Positions 34,803-43,511 are shown, counted from the first letter of the stretch. The stretch: DNA of 64,000 nucleotides from an uncultured Salinisphaerales bacterium (GCA_913055805.1 CAJXLF010000001.1:396761-460760), one strand, 5' to 3'. Program-made: numbers and translations. The notes: a model not told the origin generated them from the sequence alone.

Positions 34803-37244
34803 TCAGAGCGTCTTCAAGTATTCAATAATCGCCGTGACTTCCTGGTCGCTGAGCACGCTGCTGAACTCATGACCCTGGTTGCCCTGACTGAACATGCCGG
34901 TGTTGTAGATTTTCCTTTCTTCAATATCGGCGTTGCTGAACTTGGGCGGATTGGTGATGTTCCAGGCGCCGAGCAGGTTACCGTACAGCTGATCCAGCAG
35001 CATCTGCAGGGCCGGATTCACCGGGTCCAGCGGCGTGCAGGCCAGGTAGGGCAACGCGCCTGAGCCGCATTCAAGTTCTTCGTAGCGCCAGCCCAGGTTC
35101 GCCTGGTCATAGGCGCGGTCGAGATCGGTATCAAAACCCATGATGACCTGGCCTTCCTGATCGGCGCGCGCCGGCTTCGACAAGCGCCGCCAGATCTGCG
35201 GACGGCCTTCGGGCTTGAGTACCTGGCGCACGTTGGGCACTGACCCGTTATGGAAGTAGGGCGCAGACGCCCACACACCATACAGCGGCGGTGCGCCATA
35301 ACCTTTTTCGCGGTCGCCACGCAGGGCATCCATGTTCTGTACCCGGCAATCCTGATCCGTGCCGGCTGTTTCCGGATACCCCACAAAGCTGCTGGATATG
35401 GCCTGGTTGGTGCCTTCGTTGTAGGTCTCCGAGCGCACCGCATCGGTACCTATAATGCTCATGGGCACGACATAGGAAGCGATGCCTTCCAGCGCCGGAT
35501 CCGCCAGATAAGCCGGATCATTTACATAACGGGGTGAGTAGGCGCCATGGCAGGAAGCGCAGGAGCCATTACCACCGGCCGGCCGGGGGCTGGGGTTTTG
35601 CGCCTCATCGGCCCACAGATCCTTGCTGTGGAACAGCACTGCCCCCTGTTCGGCAAGATCGGTATCGACCGGCAGGGGATAGGCCGGGGATTTCTGTCCC
35701 ATGATCCAGTGGTCCGCGTCCTGCACATGCTCGGACACCCAGGCGTATACCGCATCAGGCCCGTCCGTCACGAGGGTCGGGAAAGGACGCTTGTCCAGCA
35801 AGGGCGTGTAAAGCGCGAAGTCCACACGCACTGCATCGCCGGGGAACATGCCATCGACAAATTTGAGCGGCCGGTGCCCGACGTTCCACCAGGCCGGTGT
35901 ATCACCGGTGGCAGTAGAACCATTGGTGATCACCCCCTGGAATTGTTCGGGTGAGGAAATGCCGGCAGCGGCCGTAATATTCGAGAACTGGGCGTTGTTG
36001 GTGCCCCGCACGCGACCGCCCAGGCCCAGCCGGTCAATGGCGACGCCGGCCGGGTTGCCAAGCAGCATGATGTCGGCGCTGGCCACCGCCGCATCCAGCA
36101 GGCTGCCACCGGCGCCGTAAACCGTGCCCAGTCCCGGACCATCCTCGGCGGTGCCGACCACGGTACTGTGACAACCCTGACAGTTGGTGCTGACATTGCC
36201 TGTCCAGGTGCCGTCGGGATTACGGGTCTGGGTCATGCCCACAGGCAGACGGCCGCTGCCGCCATTCGTCTGGTTCGGATCTTCGCCCGATAGTGGATAG
36301 GGGTTTTCAGGGTCCACTTCGCCAAAGCCGTAGCGTTCGGCGAAGAGTTCATCGAAGTTGTCCGGGCGTTCGGTCAGGCCCCAGATGACCCACAGAAGGT
36401 TATGTTGCTCGGCAGGGTAGGCGGCATAGCCATTGGGCTGGCTGCCGGCAAAGGTGGTGCCGGTGCCGACCTGTCCCTTGCCTTCCATCAGAACGGCGCC
36501 GCGCGCGTAGCTTTGCCGCAGTTCGCCGCAGGTTTCGGGATGCGGGCGTTCGTTCACATGCTCGGGATCTGTGTGGCAATCTTTCCAGTGGAAATTGAAA
36601 TGCACGGCCTTGCCATCGCTGATGCCCGGCTGCACCAGGGAGCGGGGATCCGCGGGGAGAATGGCGTTATCCGGTTTGGCCGGATTTTCCGCCGTGCCGT
36701 CGCCGGCGCAGTAATCGAACCAGGCGTGGCCACCGTGGCTGCTGCCCAGCAGGGGCAGTTCATCGAGCACCTCGCCCACGGCGTTGAATACGCAGTTCAG
36801 CGGATCATCCCAGCAGCTCAGCAGTGTCACCATGTCGTCATGGGCCGCACTGCCGACAGGCCAGTTCTTGCCGCCACTGTGGGGCTCGGCCATGTCGGCG
36901 TTTTCGATAATCAGCAGGTTATCTTCTACACCACCGCCGAGTGCCTCCCAGGCCGCCAGCAGGTTGGCGTAGTCATCGCCACTGTTGGAGGAGAGCATGA
37001 AGCGCTTGCCATCTTCGACATCGGCCACGCCGCCCGGAATATGGCAGGTGCGGCAGAAATCCATACGCGGTGCTATACGGCTGTTGAAGAAAGCTTCGCT
37101 GTTTTCAAAGCTCGTGTTTTCGCCGCCGGAATTGTTTTGCGTTTCTGTCGAACCATGCGGTTCGCCACCACTTTCCCCGCCGCAGGCTGTTATCAATAGA
37201 CTGAGCAAAGCAACACGGCAAAACTTGCCGACAGACTGGTGCAT
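34803..37244 (-). CDS. tri-haem RoxA-like lipoprotein, paralogue 5 of 6
   Basis: 813 residues from ATG 37244 behind GAGAGGAAGG; an upstream GTG (37262) is less likely. The lipobox is ITAC at Cys21 followed by Gly-Gly. Haem motifs start at Cys64 (CRTCH), Cys355 (CQGCH) and Cys562 (CASCH), spacings 291 and 207. AWWNVGHRPLKFVDG and GVWASAPYFHNGSVP are present. A segment VGTGTTFAGSQPNGYAA is close to one in paralogue 1, which marks these two as near relatives although 20 kb apart and in opposite orientation. Its promoter carries the same operator type as the DUF1302 operon. Confidence 0.85.
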   Translation of the reverse strand: MHQSVGKFCRVALLSLLITACGGESGGEPHGSTETQNNSGGENTSFENSEAFFNSRIAPRMDFCRTCHIPGGVADVEDGKRFMLSSNSGDDYANLLAAWEALGGGVEDNLLIIENADMAEPHSGGKNWPVGSAAHDDMVTLLSCWDDPLNCVFNAVGEVLDELPLLGSSHGGHAWFDYCAGDGTAENPAKPDNAILPADPRSLVQPGISDGKAVHFNFHWKDCHTDPEHVNERPHPETCGELRQSYARGAVLMEGKGQVGTGTTFAGSQPNGYAAYPAEQHNLLWVIWGLTERPDNFDELFAERYGFGEVDPENPYPLSGEDPNQTNGGSGRLPVGMTQTRNPDGTWTGNVSTNCQGCHSTVVGTAEDGPGLGTVYGAGGSLLDAAVASADIMLLGNPAGVAIDRLGLGGRVRGTNNAQFSNITAAAGISSPEQFQGVITNGSTATGDTPAWWNVGHRPLKFVDGMFPGDAVRVDFALYTPLLDKRPFPTLVTDGPDAVYAWVSEHVQDADHWIMGQKSPAYPLPVDTDLAEQGAVLFHSKDLWADEAQNPSPRPAGGNGSCASCHGAYSPRYVNDPAYLADPALEGIASYVVPMSIIGTDAVRSETYNEGTNQAISSSFVGYPETAGTDQDCRVQNMDALRGDREKGYGAPPLYGVWASAPYFHNGSVPNVRQVLKPEGRPQIWRRLSKPARADQEGQVIMGFDTDLDRAYDQANLGWRYEELECGSGALPYLACTPLDPVNPALQMLLDQLYGNLLGAWNITNPPKFSNADIEERKIYNTGMFSQGNQGHEFSSVLSDQEVTAIIEYLKTL

Positions 37245-37290
37245 GACCTTCCTCTCCCGCACGCGCGGCTGCAGTGCAGCAATTGTTATG

Positions 37291-37330
37291 TGACAAATGT
37301 CAAAATTAAATTACAAAATGACATTTGTCA
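37291..37330 (-). promoter_or_regulatory. promoter with paired TetR-5-type operators of lipoprotein 5
   Basis: TGAC-AAAT-GTCA at 37291-37302 and TGAC-ATTT-GTCA at 37319-37330 are 28 bp apart. On the minus strand the distal site overlaps TTGACA, and a TAATTT hexamer follows after 17 bp, giving a reasonable promoter whose -35 region is covered by the operator. Confidence 0.78.
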
Positions 37331-37362
37331 ATTATTGAGCGATACAGATAAACGATGCAAAT

Positions 37363-37395
37363 AAAAAAACCGCCCTGCCTTCAGGCGAGGGCGGT
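37363..37395 (-). terminator. terminator after lipoprotein 6
   Basis: On the minus strand ACCGCCC and GGGCGGT form the stem, with an inner GCCTGAAGGC hairpin, followed by seven T. It ends the lipoprotein 6 message just before the lipoprotein 5 promoter region. Confidence 0.85.
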
Positions 37396-37420
37396 ATCCC
37401 GGTTTGGAGGACGGGTTAAA

Positions 37421-39826
37421 TCAGAGGGTCTTCAGATATTCGATGATGGCGCGTCGTTCGGCATCAGTCAGCACGGCTGCAAAGTCGTGGCCCTGATTGC
37501 CCTGGCTGTATTCATTGGTGTTGTAGATCTTGCGTGCTTCCACCTGGGCATTGGACATGCCGATCATGTCTGCCCTGGGCAAGTTCCAGAGGATGGCGAT
37601 ATTGGTGTACAACTCGCCCAGCACCTGCTCCAGTATCGGGGCCTGATCCGGGTTCATAGGGTCGCAGTCCACAAACGGCGTTGTACCGGTCTGGCCACAG
37701 GTGATTTCGTCATATTTCCAGCCGAGTTTTTCGTGGTCGTAGGCACGATCCAGGTCCGTGTCATACCCCATGACCACCTGGCCGACCTGATCCTCGCGGG
37801 CCGGCGCCGATACCCGTCGCCAGATACGCGGGCGTTCGGATGACGGATCAAGCACACCCCAGATATTCGGGACCGAACCGTTATGGAAATACGGCGCCGA
37901 GGCCCAGGTGCCCCACAGGGGTGGCGCCAGCAGGATGGGGGTGTTGTTTTCGGTAGAGCCGGCATTGCCCAGACCGCAGTAGGAGGAAATGGGGATGTCC
38001 ATGATGGCGTCGCTGACACTGCCATCAGGTCTGCGCAAGCTCTGCATGGCATCGGCATAGACCGAGTCGGTGCGTACCACCGACATGGGCAGGGAATAGG
38101 CGGCTACGCCCATCAGTTCGGGTGTTTCCAGATAGGCCGGGTCATGCGCATACCGCGGTGAATAGACACCATGGCAACCTGCGCAGGAGCCATTGCCCTT
38201 GTCTGGTCGGGGCGCGGGATTGCCTTCTTCCGCCCACAGGTCCTTGCTGTGGAACAGAACGGCGCCCTGTTCCGCCAGTGCCATGTCCACCTCGCCGGGA
38301 TAGGGCGGGGGTGCCTGGGTTTCGGCCCAGGTCTGGAAATGACCAGCGTGGTTGTCGACCCAGGCAATGGCGTCGCGGCCCATGTAGCTGCCAGCAAGAT
38401 CGTAGTAAGCCGCCATGTCGATGCGTGAGGAATCGGTGGGTAGCACCGCGCCGTGGAATTTCTGTGGCCGGTAGGCCAGATTCCACCACGGCGGGCTCTT
38501 GATGGTGCCGATGGCCTGGCTGAAGACGATTTTTTCATTGACCAGCAGGCTGGGGTCGCCGCCACTGAACAGTACGAAGGCCAGCTGGAAGAAATCAATC
38601 GCGCCGGTGCCGCGATTGGTGGCAATGGTGATACCGGACAGCAGCGAGGACAGCGGGTCACCCGCCTGTCCGAAGTCATAGCTGGCCACGGTGAAATCAC
38701 CGGTGGCGCCGGCGCCGCCCAGCTGTGGTCCAAGACCGGGTCCGTCATCGGCGGTGCCCAGTTGACCGTTGTGACAGAAGATGCAGACCTTCTGACCTAT
38801 CTCACCGGTCCAGGTGCCGTCGTCTTCACGAATCTGGGTGAAGGCCATGGGCAGCTGCCCTGAGCCGCCATCGGTGGCGTTCGGATCTTCCCCCGGCAGC
38901 GGATAGGGATTGCGTTCGGGATTCAGCGGGGAGCCATAGCGTTCCGCTACCAGCTGGTCGAAATTATCGGGGCGTTCAGACAGGCCCCAGATTTCCCAGA
39001 GATTGTTGTAGTCCGCGGCGGGCAAACCTGAGGGGTCAGGCGCGCCGCCGGCAAAGGATATCGGCGAGTCCACATGCCCTTGCCCATGGGCGATGACCCA
39101 ACCCTTTTCAGACTGTTCACGCAGTTCGCCGCAGGTGGTGGGGTGGGGAATGAGGTTGCCGCAATCCGACCACCAGGCATTGAAGCCCACAGCGAGGCCT
39201 TCGTTGACGCCGGGCACGATCAGTTTGCGCGGATCGGTCGGCAGCACGGCTGCGTCGTCCTTGCCTTCGCAGTAGTTGCTCCAGACGCTGCCGCCCCTGT
39301 GCTCGCCGAGCAGAGGCAGGCTGTCCAGCACATCGCCAACGGCGCTGAGCACGCAGTTGGTGGGATCATCCCAGCAACTGAGCAGAGTGATCATGTCGTT
39401 ATAGGCATCCGAACCGGCCGGCCAGTTTTTGCCGCCGCTATGAGGTTCGGCTTTGTCGGCGTTTTCAATAATAAGAAGGTTATCTTCCACACCGCCCCCC
39501 AGCGCCTCCCAGGCGGCTTGCAGGTTGGCGTAGTCGTCACCGCTGTTGGAAGAGAGCATGAAGCGCTTGCCGTCTTCAACGTCGGCCACGCCTCCGGGAA
39601 TATGACAGGTGCGGCAAAAATCCATGCGCGGTGCTATACGGGCATCGAAAAATTCCGCAGAGCTGGAAAATTCGGTATTCCCGCCTGTGCCGTTGCCGGT
39701 ATTATTGGTACTGCCCTGGGGTTCGCCGCTGCTGTCTCCTCCGCCACAGGCGGCCAGGCCGACAATCAAGGCGAACAGGAAAAGATTTTTCCAATTGGAC
39801 TCAACCAAGGAATGAAAGGGCGCCAT
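37421..39826 (-). CDS. tri-haem RoxA-like lipoprotein, paralogue 6 of 6
   Basis: 801 residues from ATG 39826 behind GGAGGAGAGC; the frame extends to 39886 without support. Lipobox LAAC followed by Gly-Gly-Gly. Haem motifs start at Cys61 (CRTCH), Cys348 (CIFCH) and Cys548 (CAGCH), spacings 287 and 200. It is the most divergent in the catalytic region: PWWNLAYRPQKFHGA replaces the WWNxGHRPxKFFDG consensus (Tyr for His, His for Phe), and GTWASAPYFHNGSVP replaces GVW. The change suggests a different substrate range. It is divergent from TetR-5. Confidence 0.85.
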   Translation of the reverse strand: MAPFHSLVESNWKNLFLFALIVGLAACGGGDSSGEPQGSTNNTGNGTGGNTEFSSSAEFFDARIAPRMDFCRTCHIPGGVADVEDGKRFMLSSNSGDDYANLQAAWEALGGGVEDNLLIIENADKAEPHSGGKNWPAGSDAYNDMITLLSCWDDPTNCVLSAVGDVLDSLPLLGEHRGGSVWSNYCEGKDDAAVLPTDPRKLIVPGVNEGLAVGFNAWWSDCGNLIPHPTTCGELREQSEKGWVIAHGQGHVDSPISFAGGAPDPSGLPAADYNNLWEIWGLSERPDNFDQLVAERYGSPLNPERNPYPLPGEDPNATDGGSGQLPMAFTQIREDDGTWTGEIGQKVCIFCHNGQLGTADDGPGLGPQLGGAGATGDFTVASYDFGQAGDPLSSLLSGITIATNRGTGAIDFFQLAFVLFSGGDPSLLVNEKIVFSQAIGTIKSPPWWNLAYRPQKFHGAVLPTDSSRIDMAAYYDLAGSYMGRDAIAWVDNHAGHFQTWAETQAPPPYPGEVDMALAEQGAVLFHSKDLWAEEGNPAPRPDKGNGSCAGCHGVYSPRYAHDPAYLETPELMGVAAYSLPMSVVRTDSVYADAMQSLRRPDGSVSDAIMDIPISSYCGLGNAGSTENNTPILLAPPLWGTWASAPYFHNGSVPNIWGVLDPSSERPRIWRRVSAPAREDQVGQVVMGYDTDLDRAYDHEKLGWKYDEITCGQTGTTPFVDCDPMNPDQAPILEQVLGELYTNIAILWNLPRADMIGMSNAQVEARKIYNTNEYSQGNQGHDFAAVLTDAERRAIIEYLKTL

Positions 39827-39880
39827 GCTCTCCTCCGAATACCCGGTCCGGGACGTATGCAATGCCCGGTTTCTGGAAAC

Positions 39881-39926
39881 TAACAAATGTTATGTTGGAT
39901 CATTAATTGACAAATGTCAATTAATG
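39881..39926. promoter_or_regulatory. paired operators between lipoprotein 6 and TetR-5
   Basis: TAAC-AAAT-GTTA (39881-39892) and a very long inverted repeat at 39901-39926, with 11-bp arms CATTAATTGAC around AAAT. Core-to-core distance is 27 bp. Read on the minus strand the order TTGACA, spacer, AACATAACA, second site matches the DUF1302 promoter. On the plus strand TTGACA at 39907-39912 with TAAGAT 16 bp on may serve TetR-5. Confidence 0.82.
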
Positions 39927-39942
39927 GATAAGATAGATTTTC

Positions 39943-40587
39943 ATGAGTAACGACACCAGTTTCGCCCTCGATCCCCAGGCTGTGGCCAGGGAGCCGACTC
40001 AACAACGGGCCCGCGACCGTTTCGAAGCTATTTTGAGGGAGGCAGAGAACCTGCTGGTGCAATCCGGCATTTCGGGCTTCTCCATACCCGTTCTGGCGGA
40101 GCGCCTGGGCATTACACGCGGCAGTGTCTACAGCTATTTCCCCACGCCCTACGCATTAATGAATGCGTTGGCCGAACGCTACCTCACCACCATGGAGACT
40201 ATGTATCAGGCGCAGGCTGAACGTCTTGCAAGTCTGCCCTGGCATGAGGCCATCAAGGTGGAAGTGGATCTGGCGGTGGAGTTTTACGAGGGCAACGTTG
40301 CGGCACGTTTGCTTATGCTCGGTGGCGCGGTTACCGATGACAGCTACCGTGCCCAGGAGATGACCATCAATCGCCTGGGTAATCTGGCCCGGGGCATGCT
40401 GGAGAGCCGTGGCATTGCCATTCCTAAGGAGCCCGATGTGGCGACTTTGACGACGGATCTGGGGGTGACCTGTTTTCGCCGTTCCTTCTTCGAGCACGGC
40501 CGGATTACGCCCCAATACAAAGAAGCCGCGATTACCGCCATGCAGAGTTTTCTGCGCAATTTTATTGAAGGCGCCAAAAGATCCTAA
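39943..40587 (+). CDS. TetR family regulator of the haem-lipoprotein type (TetR-5)
   Basis: A 214-residue paralogue: GFSIPVLAERLGITRGSVYSYF, then PTPYALMNALAERY, with ARLLMLGGAVTDDSYRAQE and EHGRITPQY in the effector part. The recognition helix (TRGSVYS) differs most from the other three, and its operators (TGAC/TAAC) likewise. The same operator type occurs at three promoters: its own/lipoprotein 6, lipoprotein 5 and DUF1302. It is therefore the best candidate for a master switch of the 27.8-39.9 kb block. It starts at ATG 39943. Confidence 0.88.
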   Translation: MSNDTSFALDPQAVAREPTQQRARDRFEAILREAENLLVQSGISGFSIPVLAERLGITRGSVYSYFPTPYALMNALAERYLTTMETMYQAQAERLASLPWHEAIKVEVDLAVEFYEGNVAARLLMLGGAVTDDSYRAQEMTINRLGNLARGMLESRGIAIPKEPDVATLTTDLGVTCFRRSFFEHGRITPQYKEAAITAMQSFLRNFIEGAKRS

Positions 40588-40724
40588 GTTATTGATATTT
40601 ATGATTTAAACCACTCGCGCCTGCGCGCGGTGTTCGCCTAACTCATTGAATACAAAGAAATTTGGGAAACGCATAGTCGCTCAGGCAAAATAACGCTCCT
40701 CATTTCGAGGCTTCTGGCGACATC

Positions 40725-43334
40725 ATGAACAGCGAACACCTTAAATCCCTGCCCGGTACCGACCTCAAATACTTCGACACCCGCGAAGCGGTCGATGCCA
40801 TCCAGCCCGGCGCTTACGACAAGCTGCCGTTCACCTCCCGCGTATTGGCCGAAAACCTCGTTCGACGCTGCAATCCAGCCGAACTGACAGACGCACTGAA
40901 ACAGATCATCGAGAACAAGCAGGAGCTGGATTTTCCCTGGTATCCCTGCCGCGTGGTGTGCCACGACATTCTTGGCCAGACGGCTCTCGTTGACCTCGCC
41001 GGCTTGCGCGACGCGATTGCCGAGAAGGGTGGTGACCCTTCCAAGGTGAACCCGGTGGTGCCGACCCAGCTGATCGTTGACCACTCGCTGGCCGTGGAGC
41101 ATCCGGGCTTCGAGGAAGGCGCCTTTGAAAAGAACCGTGAAGTCGAGGAGCGCCGCAATGCCGACCGCTTCCACTTCATCAACTGGACCAAGACCGCGTT
41201 CGAGAACGTCGATGTGATTCCTCCGGGCAACGGCATCATGCATCAGATCAACCTGGAAAAGATGTCGCCGGTAGTGCAGGTGCAGGACGCCGGCACAGGT
41301 GAGCGAGTTGCCTTCGTTGACACTTGCGTGGGCACCGACAGCCATACGCCGATGGTCGATGCGCTGGGCGTGATCTCGGTTGGCGTGGGCGGCCTGGAAG
41401 CCGAGAACGTCATGCTGGGCAACCCTTCCATGATGCGCGTGCCGGATATCATCGGCGTGGAACTGACCGGCAAGCTGCAGCCCGGCATCACCGGTACTGA
41501 CCTGGTGCTCTCGCTGACCGAATTCCTGCGCCAGGAGAAGGTCGTCGGCGCCTACCTGGAATTCTACGGCGAGGGCGCCCGCAGCCTGACCGTGGGCGAT
41601 CGCGCCACCATAGCCAACATGACGCCGGAATACGGTGCTACCGCCGGTATGTTCTACATCGATGAGCAAACCATTGAATACCTGAAACTCACCGGCCGTG
41701 AAGACGAGCAGGTGGAACTGGTCGAGACCTTTGCGAAGGAAACCGGCCTGTGGGCCGATAGCCTGGAGAATGCCGAATACCAGCGTGTGCTGAAGTTCGA
41801 CATGTCGGCCGTGGGCCGCACTCTGGCGGGCCCGTCCAACCCGCATGCCCGCCTGCCGGTGTCTGAACTGGGTAGCCGCGGTATTGCGAAGGCATGGGTC
41901 GAAGAAGAGGGGCTTATGCCTGACGGCGCGGTGATCATCGCCGCCATCACCAGCTGCACCAACACCTCCAACCCGCGCAACATGATCGCGGCCGGCCTGA
42001 TTGCCCGCAACGCCAACCGTCTGGGCCTGATCCGCAAGCCCTGGGTGAAGTCCTCGCTGGCGCCGGGTTCCAAGACCGTGAAGATGTACCTGGAGGAAGC
42101 CGGCCTGCTGCCGGAGCTGCAGAAGCTGGGCTTCGATGTGGTGGCCTTTGCCTGCACCACCTGTAACGGCATGTCCGGCGCGCTGGATCCGAAAATCCAG
42201 AAAGAAGTCGTGGATCGCGACCTGTATTCGGTGGCAGTGCTGTCCGGTAACCGCAACTTCGACGGCCGCATCCACCCCTATGCCAAGCAGGCCTTCCTGG
42301 CTTCGCCGCCGCTGGTGGTGGCCTATGCCATTGCCGGCACCATCCGCTTCGACATCGAGAAGGATGTGCTGGGCCATGACCAGGACGGCAACCCGATCAC
42401 GCTGAAGGACATCTGGCCGGACGATGCGGAAATCGATGCCATCGTGAAGCAGAGCGTAAAGCCTGAACAGTTCCGTTCCGTGTACATCCCGATGTTCGAG
42501 CACAAGGCGGCGCAGAAGTCGAAAAGCCCGCTCTACGAATGGCGCGAGATGAGCACCTACATCCGCCGCCCGCCGTACTGGGAAGGCGCCATGGCCAGCG
42601 AAAAGTCGCTCAAGGGCATGCGCCCGCTGGCGATTCTGCCGGACAACATCACCACCGATCACCTGTCACCGTCGAATGCCATCCTCATGGACAGCGCGGC
42701 CGGCGAGTACCTGCACAAGATGGGTCTGCCCGAGGAGGACTTCAACTCCTACGCGACCCACCGTGGCGATCATCTCACCGCGCAGCGCGCCACTTTCGCC
42801 AACCCCAAGCTGTTCAATGAAATGGTGCTTGACGAAAACGGCGAAGTGCGCCAGGGTTCGCTGGCCCGCATCGAGCCCGAGGGCAAGGTGACCCGCATGT
42901 GGGAAGCCATCGAAACCTACATGGAACGCAAGCAGCCGCTGATCATTGTTGCGGGCGCCGACTATGGGCAGGGTTCATCGCGCGACTGGGCCGCCAAGGG
43001 CGTGGCCCTGGCCGGCGTGGAGGCGATTGCCGCCGAGGGCTTCGAGCGCATTCACCGCACCAACCTCATCGGCATGGGCGTAATGCCCCTGCAGTTCGAG
43101 GAAGGCACCACCCGCAAGACGCTGGAACTGGACGGCACCGAGGTTTACGACGTGGTCGGCGAACCCAGCCCGCGCGGCAAGCTGACCCTGGTCATCCACC
43201 GCAAGAACGGCGAGACCGTGGAAGTGCCGATGATCTGCCGCCTGGATACGGCCGAGGAAGTTTCGGTGTACAAGGCCGGCGGCATCCTGCAGAAGTTTGC
43301 CAATGAGTTTCTGGCATCGGAGGCGGCGGCGTAG
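40725..43334 (+). CDS. acnD: Fe/S-dependent 2-methylisocitrate dehydratase
   Basis: An 869-residue aconitase-family enzyme that dehydrates 2-methylcitrate in propionate breakdown. The iron-sulphur ligands are Cys411 (ITSCTNTSN), Cys477 and Cys480 (CTTCNG). The length and the closing YDVVGEPSPRGKLTLVIHRKNGE region match AcnD rather than AcnA/AcnB. PrpF, which AcnD needs for its product, is the next gene. Other methylcitrate genes (prpB, prpC) are not in the window. I see no clear ribosome site before ATG 40725. Confidence 0.93.
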   Translation: MNSEHLKSLPGTDLKYFDTREAVDAIQPGAYDKLPFTSRVLAENLVRRCNPAELTDALKQIIENKQELDFPWYPCRVVCHDILGQTALVDLAGLRDAIAEKGGDPSKVNPVVPTQLIVDHSLAVEHPGFEEGAFEKNREVEERRNADRFHFINWTKTAFENVDVIPPGNGIMHQINLEKMSPVVQVQDAGTGERVAFVDTCVGTDSHTPMVDALGVISVGVGGLEAENVMLGNPSMMRVPDIIGVELTGKLQPGITGTDLVLSLTEFLRQEKVVGAYLEFYGEGARSLTVGDRATIANMTPEYGATAGMFYIDEQTIEYLKLTGREDEQVELVETFAKETGLWADSLENAEYQRVLKFDMSAVGRTLAGPSNPHARLPVSELGSRGIAKAWVEEEGLMPDGAVIIAAITSCTNTSNPRNMIAAGLIARNANRLGLIRKPWVKSSLAPGSKTVKMYLEEAGLLPELQKLGFDVVAFACTTCNGMSGALDPKIQKEVVDRDLYSVAVLSGNRNFDGRIHPYAKQAFLASPPLVVAYAIAGTIRFDIEKDVLGHDQDGNPITLKDIWPDDAEIDAIVKQSVKPEQFRSVYIPMFEHKAAQKSKSPLYEWREMSTYIRRPPYWEGAMASEKSLKGMRPLAILPDNITTDHLSPSNAILMDSAAGEYLHKMGLPEEDFNSYATHRGDHLTAQRATFANPKLFNEMVLDENGEVRQGSLARIEPEGKVTRMWEAIETYMERKQPLIIVAGADYGQGSSRDWAAKGVALAGVEAIAAEGFERIHRTNLIGMGVMPLQFEEGTTRKTLELDGTEVYDVVGEPSPRGKLTLVIHRKNGETVEVPMICRLDTAEEVSVYKAGGILQKFANEFLASEAAA

Positions 43335-43348
43335 ACATGCTTTCACAC

Positions 43349-43500
43349 CCTCTCCCCAACCCCTCTCCCCTCGAGGGAGAGGGGCTAAATACGTCGGGGA
43401 CACTCCTTGTTCCTGCTCCCATCGCGGGGGAAGGGTTAAATACGTCGGGCGTATTTCTTATTCCCTCTCCCCTGGTGGGAGAGGGTTAGGAGAGGGAGCA
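43349..43500. repeat. cluster of CCCTCTCCC palindromes and direct repeats between acnD and prpF
   Basis: Two strong hairpins: CCCCTCTCCC/GGGAGAGGGG (43361-43385) and CCCTCTCCC/GGGAGAGGG (43463-43485). Between them a 13-bp unit TAAATACGTCGGG is repeated at 43387-43399 and 43437-43449. A related palindrome occurs at 48475-48497. These transcribed hairpins could tune acnD/prpF expression or simply be an inserted repeat. Confidence 0.75.
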
Positions 43501-43511
43501 AAAGGAAAGTT

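Noticed and set aside
40638-42662. Long minus-strand open frame of 674 codons across acnD
   Set aside because: It is the mirror frame of acnD in GC-rich DNA, has His/Arg/Gly-rich composition and no recognisable domain, while the plus strand is a clear aconitase-family gene.
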